Origin: UBA1562 sp041653955
GTDB taxonomy: Bacteria > Omnitrophota > Gorgyraeia > Gygaellales > Profunditerraquicolaceae
Reading direction: 5' to 3'
DNA length: 64,000 bases
NCBI GenBank assembly: GCA_041653955.1
Contig: JBAZEH010000002.1
Span: 25,877 to 89,876 of the forward strand
Positions 8,187 through 17,160 of this stretch are shown here, in pieces. Under the pieces are notes generated by a model, which saw only the letters and a program-made list of their open reading frames with translations, was not told the origin of the DNA and made no database searches. A program made the position numbers and the translations under genes. Position 1 is the first letter of the stretch. Every line of letters begins with the position of its first letter.

Positions 8187-8215
8187 TTGACCAGCCCTTC
8201 CATCAGCAGTAAAAT
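8187..8215 (+). promoter_or_regulatory. Promoter of class TTGACC-N13-GCAGTAAAATA (copy 1)
   Basis: TTGACC (8187-8192), a 17-bp spacer ending in GCAG, and TAAAAT (8210-8215) lie upstream of the histidine kinase. The same pattern occurs at 17092 and 37304. Confidence 0.75.
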
Positions 8216-8235
8216 AAATCACTATAAGGAGCCAT

Positions 8236-10254
8236 ATGAAACCATTCGGTATTAAGGTCCAGACCCGGCTTATATACTCCCTTCTTTTATTACTTTTTGT
8301 TTTTCTCTCCGTTTTTATCTCTTTCAGGATCATAGAGAGGAACGCGATAACCTTACTATTTGAGAATGATGCCTCTGAAAAGGAGCGCGTCTTTGATCAG
8401 CTCCTTCGGCTTAAAGGCGCTTCCCTTGAAGAGATAGCCTTTGATTATACCTATTGGGATGAGATGCTTGCGGCGGTATCCGGAAATGATAAGGCATGGG
8501 CTAATATGAACTTATCCCTGGTAGCCCTTAACAATTATAATATTAACAGCATTTGGGTATATGATTCAGAAGGGGGAAGATTTTATTCTATAAATGACCT
8601 GGATGATGATAAGCTTCCGGGGATAGAGTTTCCACAGGAGGTATTTAATCAGCTTCTTGAGAAACGTTTTGCCCACTTTTTTATAGATACTACATCCGGC
8701 CTGATGGAGATGCGTGCAGCTACCATACACCCCAGCAAGGACGCCCAGAGGCAGAGCCGGCCGCAGGGATACTTTTTTTCCGGGCGCTTATGGACGGATA
8801 ACTATATTAAGGAGATATCGGAGCTTACGGATTCTACCATACAATTAAGGCAATGGTCCGCGGAGGCCGAAGGGCCTGAGAGCGGCCTTAAAAGAGGGGT
8901 AGTCATTTTCTTAAGAGACATTAAAGGATGGGACGGCAGGCCTTTTAAGCAGATGGTGGTTTCCCGGGCCTCGCGCGAGATCAGGGAGTTCAATGAAACA
9001 TCAAAGAAATATTTCATATTCATTTTTATCCTGGCCGCGGCCCTGAGTTTTTTATCCGCATTTATGATCATCAAATGGGTGTCGCTTCCGCTGCATTCTA
9101 TTTCGGCAGCGTTAAAGGCGGATGACCTGAAGTATATACAGAGATTAAGAAGGGATAAGACTGAATTCGGGGATATCACGCGGCTGATATTTGAATTCTC
9201 CAGGCAGAAGGAGGAATTACGCGCCATACTGGATAAATCCCCGTTTGGAGTTTACGTGGTAAATGATAAAGGGGACGTTGATTATGTAAACCCCGCAATG
9301 CTTGAGATATCCGGGGATACCGAAGAGCAGTTCAGGAGTATCTGTCTTCCTGACCTTCCCGCCTATAAAGAGTCCGGCCTTTGCGACGAAATAAGATCCG
9401 TGATACGGGAGAGGAAGCCGTTTTACAGGAGGGCCGTCCCGTATACTTCCCCATTCAGCCATAAGGCGACGATAAGAAATATGAGCGGTATGCCGTTTGA
9501 AGAGGAGGGCACGGTCAAGGCGCTAATTTTCGTTGAAGATGTGACCGAGCGGGAGAACCTGGAGAGGATGAAGAGCTCGCTTATACATATGATAGTGCAC
9601 GACCTGAATAATCCCCTGGCGGGGATAATGGGGAATATAGAACTCATGAAGATGGAGATGAAAGACCGGCTTTCCGAAGACCAAAAGAACTATCTTTATT
9701 TTATGGGTTATAGCGCCAGGCAGATGCGGGATATGGTCTCGGACCTTCTTGATATCAATAAGATGGAAGAGGGTAAATTTAACCTGAAGCTTGAAGATGT
9801 GGAACTGAACAGTCTTTTTAGCGAGATAAGGGACGCTATGAAAGTTATCGCTAACAGTGATAATAAATCAATTATCACGGAGGTTGCCGCGGGCATGAAG
9901 GCGCGGGCTGACGGCGTGATCTTAAGGAGGATCATAAGCAACCTTATAGGTAATGCCCTAAAATTTACCCCTTCAGGTTCTGCCATAACGGCAGGAGTGC
10001 GTTACAATGAGAGCCGCGGAGAATTCCTGTTCAGCGTTAAAGACCGGGGAGAGGGTATCCCCAGGGAATACCTGCCCCGTGTCTTTGATAAATTTGTGCA
10101 GGTTGACCCTGCCCAGGCAAAAGCCAGGAGGGGCAAGGGGCTCGGGCTTACTTTTTGCAAGATGGCGGTGGAGGCCCATGGCGGAAGGATATGGGCAGAG
10201 AGCGAAATGGGCGCGGGAAGCACTTTTTATTTTACTATCCCCGATAAAAAATAA
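8236..10254 (+). CDS. Membrane histidine kinase with CHASE4, HAMP and PAS domains
   Basis: A 672-residue sensor kinase. A membrane segment (about 12-32) is followed by a periplasmic CHASE4-like domain with FDYTYWDEM and a WVYDSEGG strand. A second membrane segment (about 260-282) leads to HAMP and a PAS domain (ILDKSPFGVYVVNDKGDVDY). The HisKA domain has the phospho-acceptor His in MIVHDLNNPL, and the ATPase shows the N box, DRGEGIP and GKGLGL. There is no receiver domain and no adjacent response regulator, so its partner is elsewhere. SD AAGGAGCC. It has its own promoter at 8187. Confidence 0.94.
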   Translation: MKPFGIKVQTRLIYSLLLLLFVFLSVFISFRIIERNAITLLFENDASEKERVFDQLLRLKGASLEEIAFDYTYWDEMLAAVSGNDKAWANMNLSLVALNNYNINSIWVYDSEGGRFYSINDLDDDKLPGIEFPQEVFNQLLEKRFAHFFIDTTSGLMEMRAATIHPSKDAQRQSRPQGYFFSGRLWTDNYIKEISELTDSTIQLRQWSAEAEGPESGLKRGVVIFLRDIKGWDGRPFKQMVVSRASREIREFNETSKKYFIFIFILAAALSFLSAFMIIKWVSLPLHSISAALKADDLKYIQRLRRDKTEFGDITRLIFEFSRQKEELRAILDKSPFGVYVVNDKGDVDYVNPAMLEISGDTEEQFRSICLPDLPAYKESGLCDEIRSVIRERKPFYRRAVPYTSPFSHKATIRNMSGMPFEEEGTVKALIFVEDVTERENLERMKSSLIHMIVHDLNNPLAGIMGNIELMKMEMKDRLSEDQKNYLYFMGYSARQMRDMVSDLLDINKMEEGKFNLKLEDVELNSLFSEIRDAMKVIANSDNKSIITEVAAGMKARADGVILRRIISNLIGNALKFTPSGSAITAGVRYNESRGEFLFSVKDRGEGIPREYLPRVFDKFVQVDPAQAKARRGKGLGLTFCKMAVEAHGGRIWAESEMGAGSTFYFTIPDKK

Positions 10255-10263
10255 TAATAAATC

Positions 10264-10662
10264 ATGAGCCGTTCATACATCAGGATAATAATCACCGCGC
10301 TGCTAATAATACTGGCTGTATATGTGAATATTATCGCCCTAAGGAGAATAAGCCATTACGCGTTGGAGGTATATTTTTACGATAAGCTCTCCGTGGCTTA
10401 CGATATCGGAGGGAGAAAGGGCCTGGAGAAGGAGATCGCCAGGATAAAAGCAACGGAAAAACAGCGGCTCGTGGCGAAGATGGCCGAGGAGTTAGAGGGG
10501 AAGATCAGCCTTATCCCTGACCCGGCCCCTTTCATTGATAATTCTTTATCAGCGGGCAAGAACAGGATAAGGGCGCTGCGGAGCCTGCGCATTATTGCCA
10601 TACTATTGATCATGGGAATACTCCTGTTAAGGTTCCTTGTTAACCGTAAGCCGGGCAAATAA
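10264..10662 (+). CDS. Small membrane protein, two segments flanking a charged loop
   Basis: This 132-residue protein has a membrane segment at about 7-26, a helical charged middle part (IARIKATEKQRLVAKMAEELEG) and a second segment near 105-123 with a basic end. Both termini are probably cytoplasmic and the loop periplasmic. It starts 9 bp after the kinase stop and is likely cotranscribed with it, so an accessory role in signalling is possible. I do not recognise a family. Confidence 0.75.
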   Translation: MSRSYIRIIITALLIILAVYVNIIALRRISHYALEVYFYDKLSVAYDIGGRKGLEKEIARIKATEKQRLVAKMAEELEGKISLIPDPAPFIDNSLSAGKNRIRALRSLRIIAILLIMGILLLRFLVNRKPGK

Positions 10663-10670
10663 TTTTTTTC

Positions 10671-10698
10671 TTGACTTTATATGCAAAATATATATAAT
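10671..10698 (+). promoter_or_regulatory. Strong sigma70 promoter for the second exporter operon
   Basis: TTGACT (10671-10676), a 16-bp spacer and consensus TATAAT (10693-10698) lie about 75 bp before the 10778 start. The spacer and the downstream region are filled with ATATGCAA-type repeats. Confidence 0.85.
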
Positions 10699-10761
10699 AA
10701 TATGCAATATATATATAAAGATATGTATAAAGTATATAATCATATGCAAAAAGCATATAAC
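10678..10761 (+). promoter_or_regulatory. ATATGC repeat operator region
   Basis: ATATGCAA occurs near 10679, 10700 and 10742. The last is part of a palindrome, ATATGC-AAAAA-GCATAT, just before the ribosome-binding site. The copies overlap the promoter spacer and the initial transcribed region, which is where a repressor would bind. The winged-helix domain encoded first in the operon is the obvious candidate. Confidence 0.6.
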
Positions 10762-10777
10762 ATAAGGAGCGCTTAAG

Positions 10778-12322
10778 ATGAAGCTGCTTAGTAAAAATAA
10801 GATCAGGCTGCTTAAGCTGTTTTATTCCCATCCCCGGGAGGAGCTTTATATACAGCAGATCGGGCGGCTTTTAGGCAAGAAGCCCGGGGTATTCCAGAGG
10901 GCACTTGAGGACCTGAACAAGGAGAAGTTAGTTTTGAGTGAATACAAGGCGAATGCCAGGTTCTTTAGGATAAATACCGGGCATTCCATATATAATGAAT
11001 TAAAGAGCATAATCTCTAAGTCGGCAAAGATATTGCTTTTGGTATTTTTATTCTGCGTTTCGGTCTTATACGCCGGGGAGAAGCCGTTTGACCTTAAAGG
11101 AGCGATATCCCTCGCCTTTAAGAATAATAAGGATATCCAGATGCAGGAGATGGAGGTAAGGGCGGCGCGCGCTAATATCATGGATGCCCGCAGCCGCTTC
11201 CTTCCTAAGATCAATATGGAAGGTTCATATATCCATAATGATAAGGTTTTCGCGGAGAATATATTTACCGGTTATCGCAATGATAACCAGATAGGCCTTA
11301 CTCTCAACGAATCTATTTACAGTGGCGGAGCCAATATCGCTAGTTTCAGGCAGGCGGGTATCGGATTAAGGGCCCAGGAGGAGACCCTGCGCGCCAAGAA
11401 GCTGGATGTGGAGTTTGACGCTAAACGCCTCTATTACGGGCTCCTGCTTGCTTATGAGACCGAGCGTATTGCCAGCGAGGCCCTGGGCCAGGCCAGGGCG
11501 CATTACGCGGACGTAAAACACAGATTTGACCAGGGAACATCTTCGCGCTTTGACCTTCTGCAATCCGGGGTGCAGGTGTCCCTGCTTGTGCCTGAACTGG
11601 TAAAGGCGAGCAGCGAGATAAAATTGATCCAGGCGGAATTAAATAAACTGTTGGGCTTAAAGATCGGCACGCCCATAGAGATAGAAGGAAGGCTATCTTA
11701 TGCCATCTTTGATATTGAAGAGGGGGAGTTCCTTAAGACAGCTTATCTTAACAAACCGGAGATGACGCTGAAGGCCCTGGGGATAGATATTAATAAATGG
11801 GGTATCCAGATGGCTAAATCCGGTTACCGTCCGCAGGTAGATATGCTGGGTAACTACTATTACCGTTCAAATAATACCGGGGATATGATCAATAGCAACC
11901 ACAGGAACTGGAATATAGGGTTTAAGGTCAACATACCGATATTCGAAGGTTTTTCTACAAAGGCAAAGGTAGATGAGGCAAAGGCCCGTTATGCCCAGGC
12001 ACTGCTGGATAAAGAGGACCTGAGCGATCAGATCGCAGTGGATGTGCGCCAGGCGTGCCTGAACCTGAAAGAATCCGAGGCAGTGATCAATTCACAGAAA
12101 GACCATATAGATGAAGCCCGTGAGGCATTAAAGATAGCAGAGATAAGTTATGATGCCGGGGTAGGCACTAATCTTGATGTATTGGACGCGCAGGTCTCGC
12201 TTTCCAAGATACAGCAGAATCTTGCTTCAGCGACTTATGATTACCTTATGGCTGAGGCATATCTTAAGAGGAGCATGGGAGAGAGTTTCCTTAAGGAGGA
12301 GAAAGATGAAAAAAAGAGCTAA
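10778..12322 (+). CDS. Winged-helix domain fused to a TolC-family outer membrane protein
   Basis: A 514-residue continuous frame with two parts that normally live in different compartments. Residues 1-76 form a winged helix-turn-helix (IRLLKLFYSHPREELYIQQI, then a LEDLNKEKLVLSEY wing). Residues 81-100 look like a signal peptide (KSAKILLLVFLFCVSVLYAG), and from about 104 a full TolC protein follows. No stop and no good internal ATG separates them; the nearest alternative start is TTG at 11033, without a clear ribosome-binding site. SD ATAAGGAG precedes 10778. Either this is a genuine fusion processed at the membrane, or a stop-codon loss in this genome. It is the first gene of the second exporter operon. 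Confidence 0.85.
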   Translation: MKLLSKNKIRLLKLFYSHPREELYIQQIGRLLGKKPGVFQRALEDLNKEKLVLSEYKANARFFRINTGHSIYNELKSIISKSAKILLLVFLFCVSVLYAGEKPFDLKGAISLAFKNNKDIQMQEMEVRAARANIMDARSRFLPKINMEGSYIHNDKVFAENIFTGYRNDNQIGLTLNESIYSGGANIASFRQAGIGLRAQEETLRAKKLDVEFDAKRLYYGLLLAYETERIASEALGQARAHYADVKHRFDQGTSSRFDLLQSGVQVSLLVPELVKASSEIKLIQAELNKLLGLKIGTPIEIEGRLSYAIFDIEEGEFLKTAYLNKPEMTLKALGIDINKWGIQMAKSGYRPQVDMLGNYYYRSNNTGDMINSNHRNWNIGFKVNIPIFEGFSTKAKVDEAKARYAQALLDKEDLSDQIAVDVRQACLNLKESEAVINSQKDHIDEAREALKIAEISYDAGVGTNLDVLDAQVSLSKIQQNLASATYDYLMAEAYLKRSMGESFLKEEKDEKKS

Positions 12323-13145
12323 ATATGTCTTTATTATCCTGGCAGCTTTTATCGCCGGCATCTGGGCGGCGTCATTTATCATACAGAAAGAAAAAAGGGA
12401 GCACCAGCGGCATATCAAGGTTTCCGGGAATATAGAGGGTGATGACGTGCGCTTATCTTTCAGGGTGAACGGTCAGATCACCGAGCTCCTTACCGATGAA
12501 GGAAGATCCATACGGCAGGGAGATATAGTGGCGCGCCTGAATACCGATGAATTGAGCAAGGAAAAAGCCAATGCCGAGGCAGCCCTTAAGGCGGCGCAAT
12601 ACCAGTATGAACTGTCTAAAGTTGATTATGAAAGGGCAGAGAAGCTCCTTAAGGCCGGGGCGCTCTCGGCGCAGCAGCGTGATACCGCTAAAACTAAATT
12701 TGAGTCTGACCGTTCGGATGTTGAACAGTTCAAGGCGCAGCTGGAATTGGCTGAAACACGGCTGGGATTTACGGAGTTAGCTTCGCCCCTTGACGGTTAT
12801 ATCCTTTTAAAGAGTTCCCTTGCCGGGGAGGTGATCCAGCCGGGGACCCCCGTATTTACCGCCGTAGACTTGCATAATATCTGGGTCACCGCTTATATTA
12901 ATGAGACGGACCTGGGCAGGGTGAAGCTTAACCAGGAGGCCGAGGTCGCCACCGATACCTATCCCGGCAAGAAATATAAAGGCCGGGTCTCTTTTATCTC
13001 CGGAGAAGCGGAATTTACTCCTAAATTTATCCAGACGCAGGAGGAGAGAGTGAAACTGGTTTACCGGATAAAGGTAAAGGTGGAGAATGATGGTCTTGAT
13101 CTAAAACCGGGGATGCCTGCCGATGCGTACATCTCTATAGAATAA
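12306..13145 (+). CDS. HlyD-family membrane fusion protein (YbhG-like)
   Basis: The start at the ATG at 12306, preceded by AAGGAGGAG, gives 279 residues with an N-terminal anchor (7-24). Lipoyl halves (SGNIEGDDVRLSFRVNGQI and SPLDGYILLKSSLAGEVI) flank a helical hairpin of about 80 residues, and a barrel with TAYINETDLGRVKL follows. It links the TolC protein to the two-ATPase, two-permease transporter downstream, as YbhG does in the YbhGFSR exporter. It overlaps the upstream gene by 17 bp. Confidence 0.9.
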   Translation: MKKRAKYVFIILAAFIAGIWAASFIIQKEKREHQRHIKVSGNIEGDDVRLSFRVNGQITELLTDEGRSIRQGDIVARLNTDELSKEKANAEAALKAAQYQYELSKVDYERAEKLLKAGALSAQQRDTAKTKFESDRSDVEQFKAQLELAETRLGFTELASPLDGYILLKSSLAGEVIQPGTPVFTAVDLHNIWVTAYINETDLGRVKLNQEAEVATDTYPGKKYKGRVSFISGEAEFTPKFIQTQEERVKLVYRIKVKVENDGLDLKPGMPADAYISIE

Positions 13146-13153
13146 ATATCCGT

Positions 13154-13894
13154 ATGGTGACCATAAAGACAGAAGGGCTTACCAAAAAATTCGCTGATCT
13201 TACCGCGGTAGATAATCTTAACCTTGAGGTAAATGAAGGGGAGATATTCGGGCTCGTGGGCCCCGATGGAGCCGGGAAGACTACAACTATGCGCCTTTTG
13301 ACCGGCATATTAAACCCTACTTCAGGCAAGGCGCGTGTTTGCGACAGGGATACCGTAAAAGAGTCGGAGATCTTGAAAGATTCAATTGCTTATATGTCCC
13401 AGCGTTTCGGGCTTTATGAAGAATTAAGTGTCATGGAAAATATCAATTTTTATGCCGATGTTTACGGCGTGGCAAAAGATAAACGAGGAGAGGCTGTTGA
13501 CAGGCTCCTGGGTTTTTCGGGGCTGCTTCCTTTTAAACAGCGCTTCGCCGGCAAGCTATCCGGAGGGATGAAGCAGAAATTAGGCCTGGCCTGCGCGCTC
13601 ATCCATACCCCCAAAGTACTTTTTCTGGATGAGCCCACCAATGGCGTTGACCCGGTATCCAGGAGGGATTTCTGGGATATACTTTACGACCTGCTTAAGG
13701 AAAAGGTAACTATTTTCTGTTCTACCTGTTATCTTGACGAGGCGGAACGCTGCGGCAGGGTAGGGATGTTGCATAAGGGAAAGTTGCTGCGTTGCGAATC
13801 CCCGGACACTATCAAAAAAGAATATAATGTCAAGACTCTGGAGGAGGCGCTTATCCAGATAATAAAGGAATATGATGGACAACAGCCAAAATGA
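13154..13894 (+). CDS. ABC-2 type transporter ATPase, first of two
   Basis: A 246-residue ATPase with Walker A GPDGAGKTT, signature LSGGMKQK, Walker B VLFLDEPTNGVDP and a switch region in which the usual TTH is replaced by CSTCYLDEAE. The missing H-loop histidine (Cys-Tyr-Leu instead of His-Tyr-Met) suggests weakened hydrolysis here. The next gene is a second ATPase with intact TTHYMDEAE. In YbhF/RbbA these two ATPases are fused in one chain; here they are separate genes overlapping by 23 bp and probably form an asymmetric heterodimer. Confidence 0.92.
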   Translation: MVTIKTEGLTKKFADLTAVDNLNLEVNEGEIFGLVGPDGAGKTTTMRLLTGILNPTSGKARVCDRDTVKESEILKDSIAYMSQRFGLYEELSVMENINFYADVYGVAKDKRGEAVDRLLGFSGLLPFKQRFAGKLSGGMKQKLGLACALIHTPKVLFLDEPTNGVDPVSRRDFWDILYDLLKEKVTIFCSTCYLDEAERCGRVGMLHKGKLLRCESPDTIKKEYNVKTLEEALIQIIKEYDGQQPK

Positions 13895-14837
13895 TATCGC
13901 GGTCAGCGTAGAGAAACTGGAGAAAAGGTTCGGGGATTTTGTCGCCGTAAACCGTATCGATTTTACGGTTCGAAGGGGGGAGATATTCGGGTTTCTCGGG
14001 CCTAACGGAGCGGGGAAATCCACCACTATAAGGATGCTCTGTGGTATTATCCCTCCGACTTCAGGGAATGGGCATGTGGGAGGTTACGATATCATCCGGG
14101 AGCAGCATAAGATCAAAGAGCATATAGGTTATATGTCGCAGAAATTCTCTTTGTATAATGACCTCACCGTAGCGGAAAATATAGATTTTTACAGCGGTTT
14201 ATACAAGATACCCGCCGCGGAGAAAAGGGAGCGTTTTAATGCGGTATTACGCGCGGCGGGGCTGGAAGGGATGGAGTCGAGCCTCACCGTTACCCTTGCC
14301 GGAGGATGGAAACAGCGCCTGGCTTTGGGGTGCGCGCTTTTGCATAAACCGAAGATAATATTCCTTGATGAGCCTACCTCCGGGGTAGACCCTATTACGC
14401 GGCAGAACTTTTGGGATACTATAAAAGGGCTCTCCGCCGAAGGGGTCACTGTCTTTGTTACCACCCATTATATGGATGAAGCGGAGAACTGTAACCGCAT
14501 GGTCCTTATTTACCACGGCACTATCATAGCCCAGGGCACACCCCGGGAGATGAAGACTGAGGTGATGAAAAATGAAGTGCTTGAGATCGCGGTCCCTAAT
14601 TCCCAGGGGTGGCTTGAGAAGGTGAAGGGTGCCCCTGGCGTAAATAAGGCGGCGCTATTCGGAGCGACGATCCACGCCGTAGTTAATGACAGCGCTATTG
14701 CCGCTACGCAGATAAAAGGGCTCCTTGATAAAGAGAACGCAGGCCCCTTTACCATAAATAAGATATCTCCGTCTCTGGAGGATGTGTTTGTTTGCGCTAT
14801 AGAAAACTATGACCAGTCAACCCCTGAAAAGAATTAG
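13872..14837 (+). CDS. ABC-2 type transporter ATPase, second of two
   Basis: A 321-residue ATPase with Walker A GPNGAGKST, Walker B IIFLDEPTSGVDP and an intact H-loop (VTTHYMDEAE). The signature motif is LAGGWKQR instead of LSGGQ, a change also known in this family's C-terminal halves. The extra 70 C-terminal residues are a regulatory domain. Because the partner lacks the switch histidine and this one has a degenerate signature, only one composite ATP site may be fully active. Overlaps with both neighbours show tight coupling. Confidence 0.92.
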   Translation: MMDNSQNDIAVSVEKLEKRFGDFVAVNRIDFTVRRGEIFGFLGPNGAGKSTTIRMLCGIIPPTSGNGHVGGYDIIREQHKIKEHIGYMSQKFSLYNDLTVAENIDFYSGLYKIPAAEKRERFNAVLRAAGLEGMESSLTVTLAGGWKQRLALGCALLHKPKIIFLDEPTSGVDPITRQNFWDTIKGLSAEGVTVFVTTHYMDEAENCNRMVLIYHGTIIAQGTPREMKTEVMKNEVLEIAVPNSQGWLEKVKGAPGVNKAALFGATIHAVVNDSAIAATQIKGLLDKENAGPFTINKISPSLEDVFVCAIENYDQSTPEKN

Positions 14838-15948
14838 GGCGATAGCCTATAAGGAGTTTATCCAGATAAAGCGCGACCCCCGTTCGCTGGCCCTGGCCCT
14901 TTTTATCCCTGTTTTCCTGCTTTTTATTTTCGGATACGCCCTTTCGCTGGATATAGACCACGTGCGCACCGTTGTCTGGAACCAGGACCGCTCGCAGTTC
15001 TCCCGCGATTTTCTAATTAATTTCAATAATTCAAAATATTTTAATATAGTCAGGTATACCGATAATTACCGGGATATCGAGCATATGATAGACAGCGGAG
15101 AAGTGCTTATGGCCCTGGTTATCCCCAAGGATTTCTCCCGGTTGATCAGGTCGGGAAAGAGCGCGACAGTGCAATTACTGGTAGACGGAAGCGACGCCAA
15201 TACAGCTACTATAGCCATGGGTTATACGCGCTCCATCGTATCAAAATATAACGCTGACCTTCTGACTGATATGGTTGCCCGGCAGGGGGCCAAACCGTCC
15301 AGCTCCATTGATGCCCGCAGCCGGGTATGGTTCAATATGGGGCTTACCAGCACCTGGTTTATCATACCCGGGGTTATCGCGATGATCATTATGATCATCG
15401 CCGCGCTCCTTACTTCTATATGCGTGGCGCGGGAATGGGAGAGGGGGACGATGGAGCAGCTTATATCCACTCCGGTAAAGGCCCCCGAGTTGATCATCGG
15501 TAAATTCATACCCTATTTTATCATCGGCATGTTTGACCTGACAGTGGGGTTGATCATGGCCCGCTTCCTGTTCGGGGTCCCTTTCAGGGGGAGCTATCTT
15601 CTTCTTTTCGCTTTAAGTTCGCTTTTTTTAACCGGTGCTTTATCGCAGGGGATACTGATCTCGGTAATAGCCAGGACGCAGTTGATGGCAAGCCAGATAG
15701 CTACTCTCACGACGATGATACCGACCATACTTCTATCAGGGTTTATATACCCTATTTTCAATATGCCCAAATTCATACAGGTGATCACATATTTTATCCC
15801 GGCGCGCTACTATATCGTTATTTTAAGGGAATTGTTCTTAAAGGGGGGGACCATAAACGTTATGTGGGATGAAAGCGCGTTCCTTCTGGTATTCGCTTTT
15901 ATGATGCTCGGGTCAGCCGTAATAAGGTTCCGTAAAAAGGTGGCGTAA
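14809..15948 (+). CDS. ABC-2 type permease, first (YbhS/YbhR-like)
   Basis: A 379-residue inner-membrane permease. One membrane segment near residue 25-45 is followed by a periplasmic domain of about 130 residues (VVWNQDRSQFSRDFL to RSRVWFN), then five segments from about 180. The conserved EWERGTMEQLISTPV coupling segment is present, and YPIFNMP occurs in a re-entrant loop. It should pair with the following permease as a heterodimer driven by the two ATPases. Confidence 0.92.
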   Translation: MTSQPLKRIRAIAYKEFIQIKRDPRSLALALFIPVFLLFIFGYALSLDIDHVRTVVWNQDRSQFSRDFLINFNNSKYFNIVRYTDNYRDIEHMIDSGEVLMALVIPKDFSRLIRSGKSATVQLLVDGSDANTATIAMGYTRSIVSKYNADLLTDMVARQGAKPSSSIDARSRVWFNMGLTSTWFIIPGVIAMIIMIIAALLTSICVAREWERGTMEQLISTPVKAPELIIGKFIPYFIIGMFDLTVGLIMARFLFGVPFRGSYLLLFALSSLFLTGALSQGILISVIARTQLMASQIATLTTMIPTILLSGFIYPIFNMPKFIQVITYFIPARYYIVILRELFLKGGTINVMWDESAFLLVFAFMMLGSAVIRFRKKVA

Positions 15949-17075
15949 TGTTTGAACGGGCGATATCAGTATTGGTAAAAGAGTTTAAACAGATCTTCCG
16001 CGATCCCAGGATGAAGACTATTATCTTTATCAGCCCCCTGATACAGATAATACTTTTTGGATACGCGGCGAATAAAGATATAACTTATGTCCCTGCGGCT
16101 GTCTATGACCGGGATAATACCGCGGAGAGCCGGGGGTTATTGCGCGATTTTACCTATTCCAAATATTTCGTCCCGGAGCATTATATATACAGCGACAGAG
16201 AGCAGGATGAGCTTTTGGATAAAGGCAGGGTCAGCGTCGTTATCCGTATTGACCGCGGTTTCGGAAGGGACCTGAAGGCGGGTAAAGATGCCTCGGTGCA
16301 GCTTGTTTTTGACGGGACTGATTCCAATACGGCAATGATCGTCATGGGGTATGCCAATACTATCGTCGGTAAATACCAGTATAAGTTAATGAAGGATAAG
16401 GCGGATGCGACCGGGAAGGTAAGCGCCGTGCCTGCGGTGGATTTGAGGGACCGGGCCTGGTTTAACGGCAACCTGATATCGCGTAACTATTATCTTCCGG
16501 GAGTCATCGCTACTATAGTCACTATGATGTCGCTGCTTTTGACGGCTATGGCAATAGTAAAAGAGAAAGAGATAGGCACTATGGAGCAGTTGATAGTGAG
16601 CCCGATAAGGCCGATAGAGCTTATCATAGGAAAACTTATGCCTTTTGGCGTGATCGCGCTTATCCAGATCACGCTTATCACCTTTTTAGGGGTGGTATGG
16701 TTCCGCGTCCCTTTAAAAGGAAACCTCCTTTTGCTGCTTTTTTCTACGTGCATATATTTATTTACCACCTTAGGGATAGGGCTCTTTATCTCTACCATCT
16801 CTTCGACCCAGCAGGAAGCGATGATGTCGGTATTCCTTTTTTATATGCCTACGATACTGTTGTCCGGATTCGCTTATCCCATAGCCAATATGCCCAAGGT
16901 TATCCAGTATTTTACCTTTATTAACCCCTTGCGTTATTTCCTGGTGATCATCAGGGGGATATTCCTGAAGGGGGTAGGTATTGATATACTTTGGGTCCAG
17001 ATGGTACCGTTGGCGTTCATGGGGATGCTCGTGATAACCTTAAGCGCGTTTAAGTTCCGAAGGAGCCTGGGATAG
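15948..17075 (+). CDS. ABC-2 type permease, second (YbhR-like)
   Basis: A 375-residue paralogue of the preceding permease with the same layout: N-terminal segment, periplasmic domain containing VFDGTDSNTAMIV, then five membrane segments with KEKEIGTMEQLIVSPI and YPIANMP. It shares one base with the upstream stop. This is the last gene of the operon that begins with the winged-helix/TolC fusion. By analogy with YbhFSR the transporter may export drugs or cations, but the substrate is unknown here. Confidence 0.92.
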   Translation: MFERAISVLVKEFKQIFRDPRMKTIIFISPLIQIILFGYAANKDITYVPAAVYDRDNTAESRGLLRDFTYSKYFVPEHYIYSDREQDELLDKGRVSVVIRIDRGFGRDLKAGKDASVQLVFDGTDSNTAMIVMGYANTIVGKYQYKLMKDKADATGKVSAVPAVDLRDRAWFNGNLISRNYYLPGVIATIVTMMSLLLTAMAIVKEKEIGTMEQLIVSPIRPIELIIGKLMPFGVIALIQITLITFLGVVWFRVPLKGNLLLLLFSTCIYLFTTLGIGLFISTISSTQQEAMMSVFLFYMPTILLSGFAYPIANMPKVIQYFTFINPLRYFLVIIRGIFLKGVGIDILWVQMVPLAFMGMLVITLSAFKFRRSLG

Positions 17076-17091
17076 GAGCATTTTTTCATCA

Positions 17092-17120
17092 TTGACCTTG
17101 CCGTACAATAGCAGTAAAAT
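17092..17120 (+). promoter_or_regulatory. Promoter of class TTGACC-N13-GCAGTAAAATA (copy 2)
   Basis: TTGACC (17092-17097), a 17-bp spacer ending in GCAG, and TAAAAT (17115-17120) lie 40 bp before the secreted Asp-repeat protein. Confidence 0.75.
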
Positions 17121-17160
17121 ATAAGAGTGCAGATCAAAGAAGGCTAAAAGGGAGGGATAT

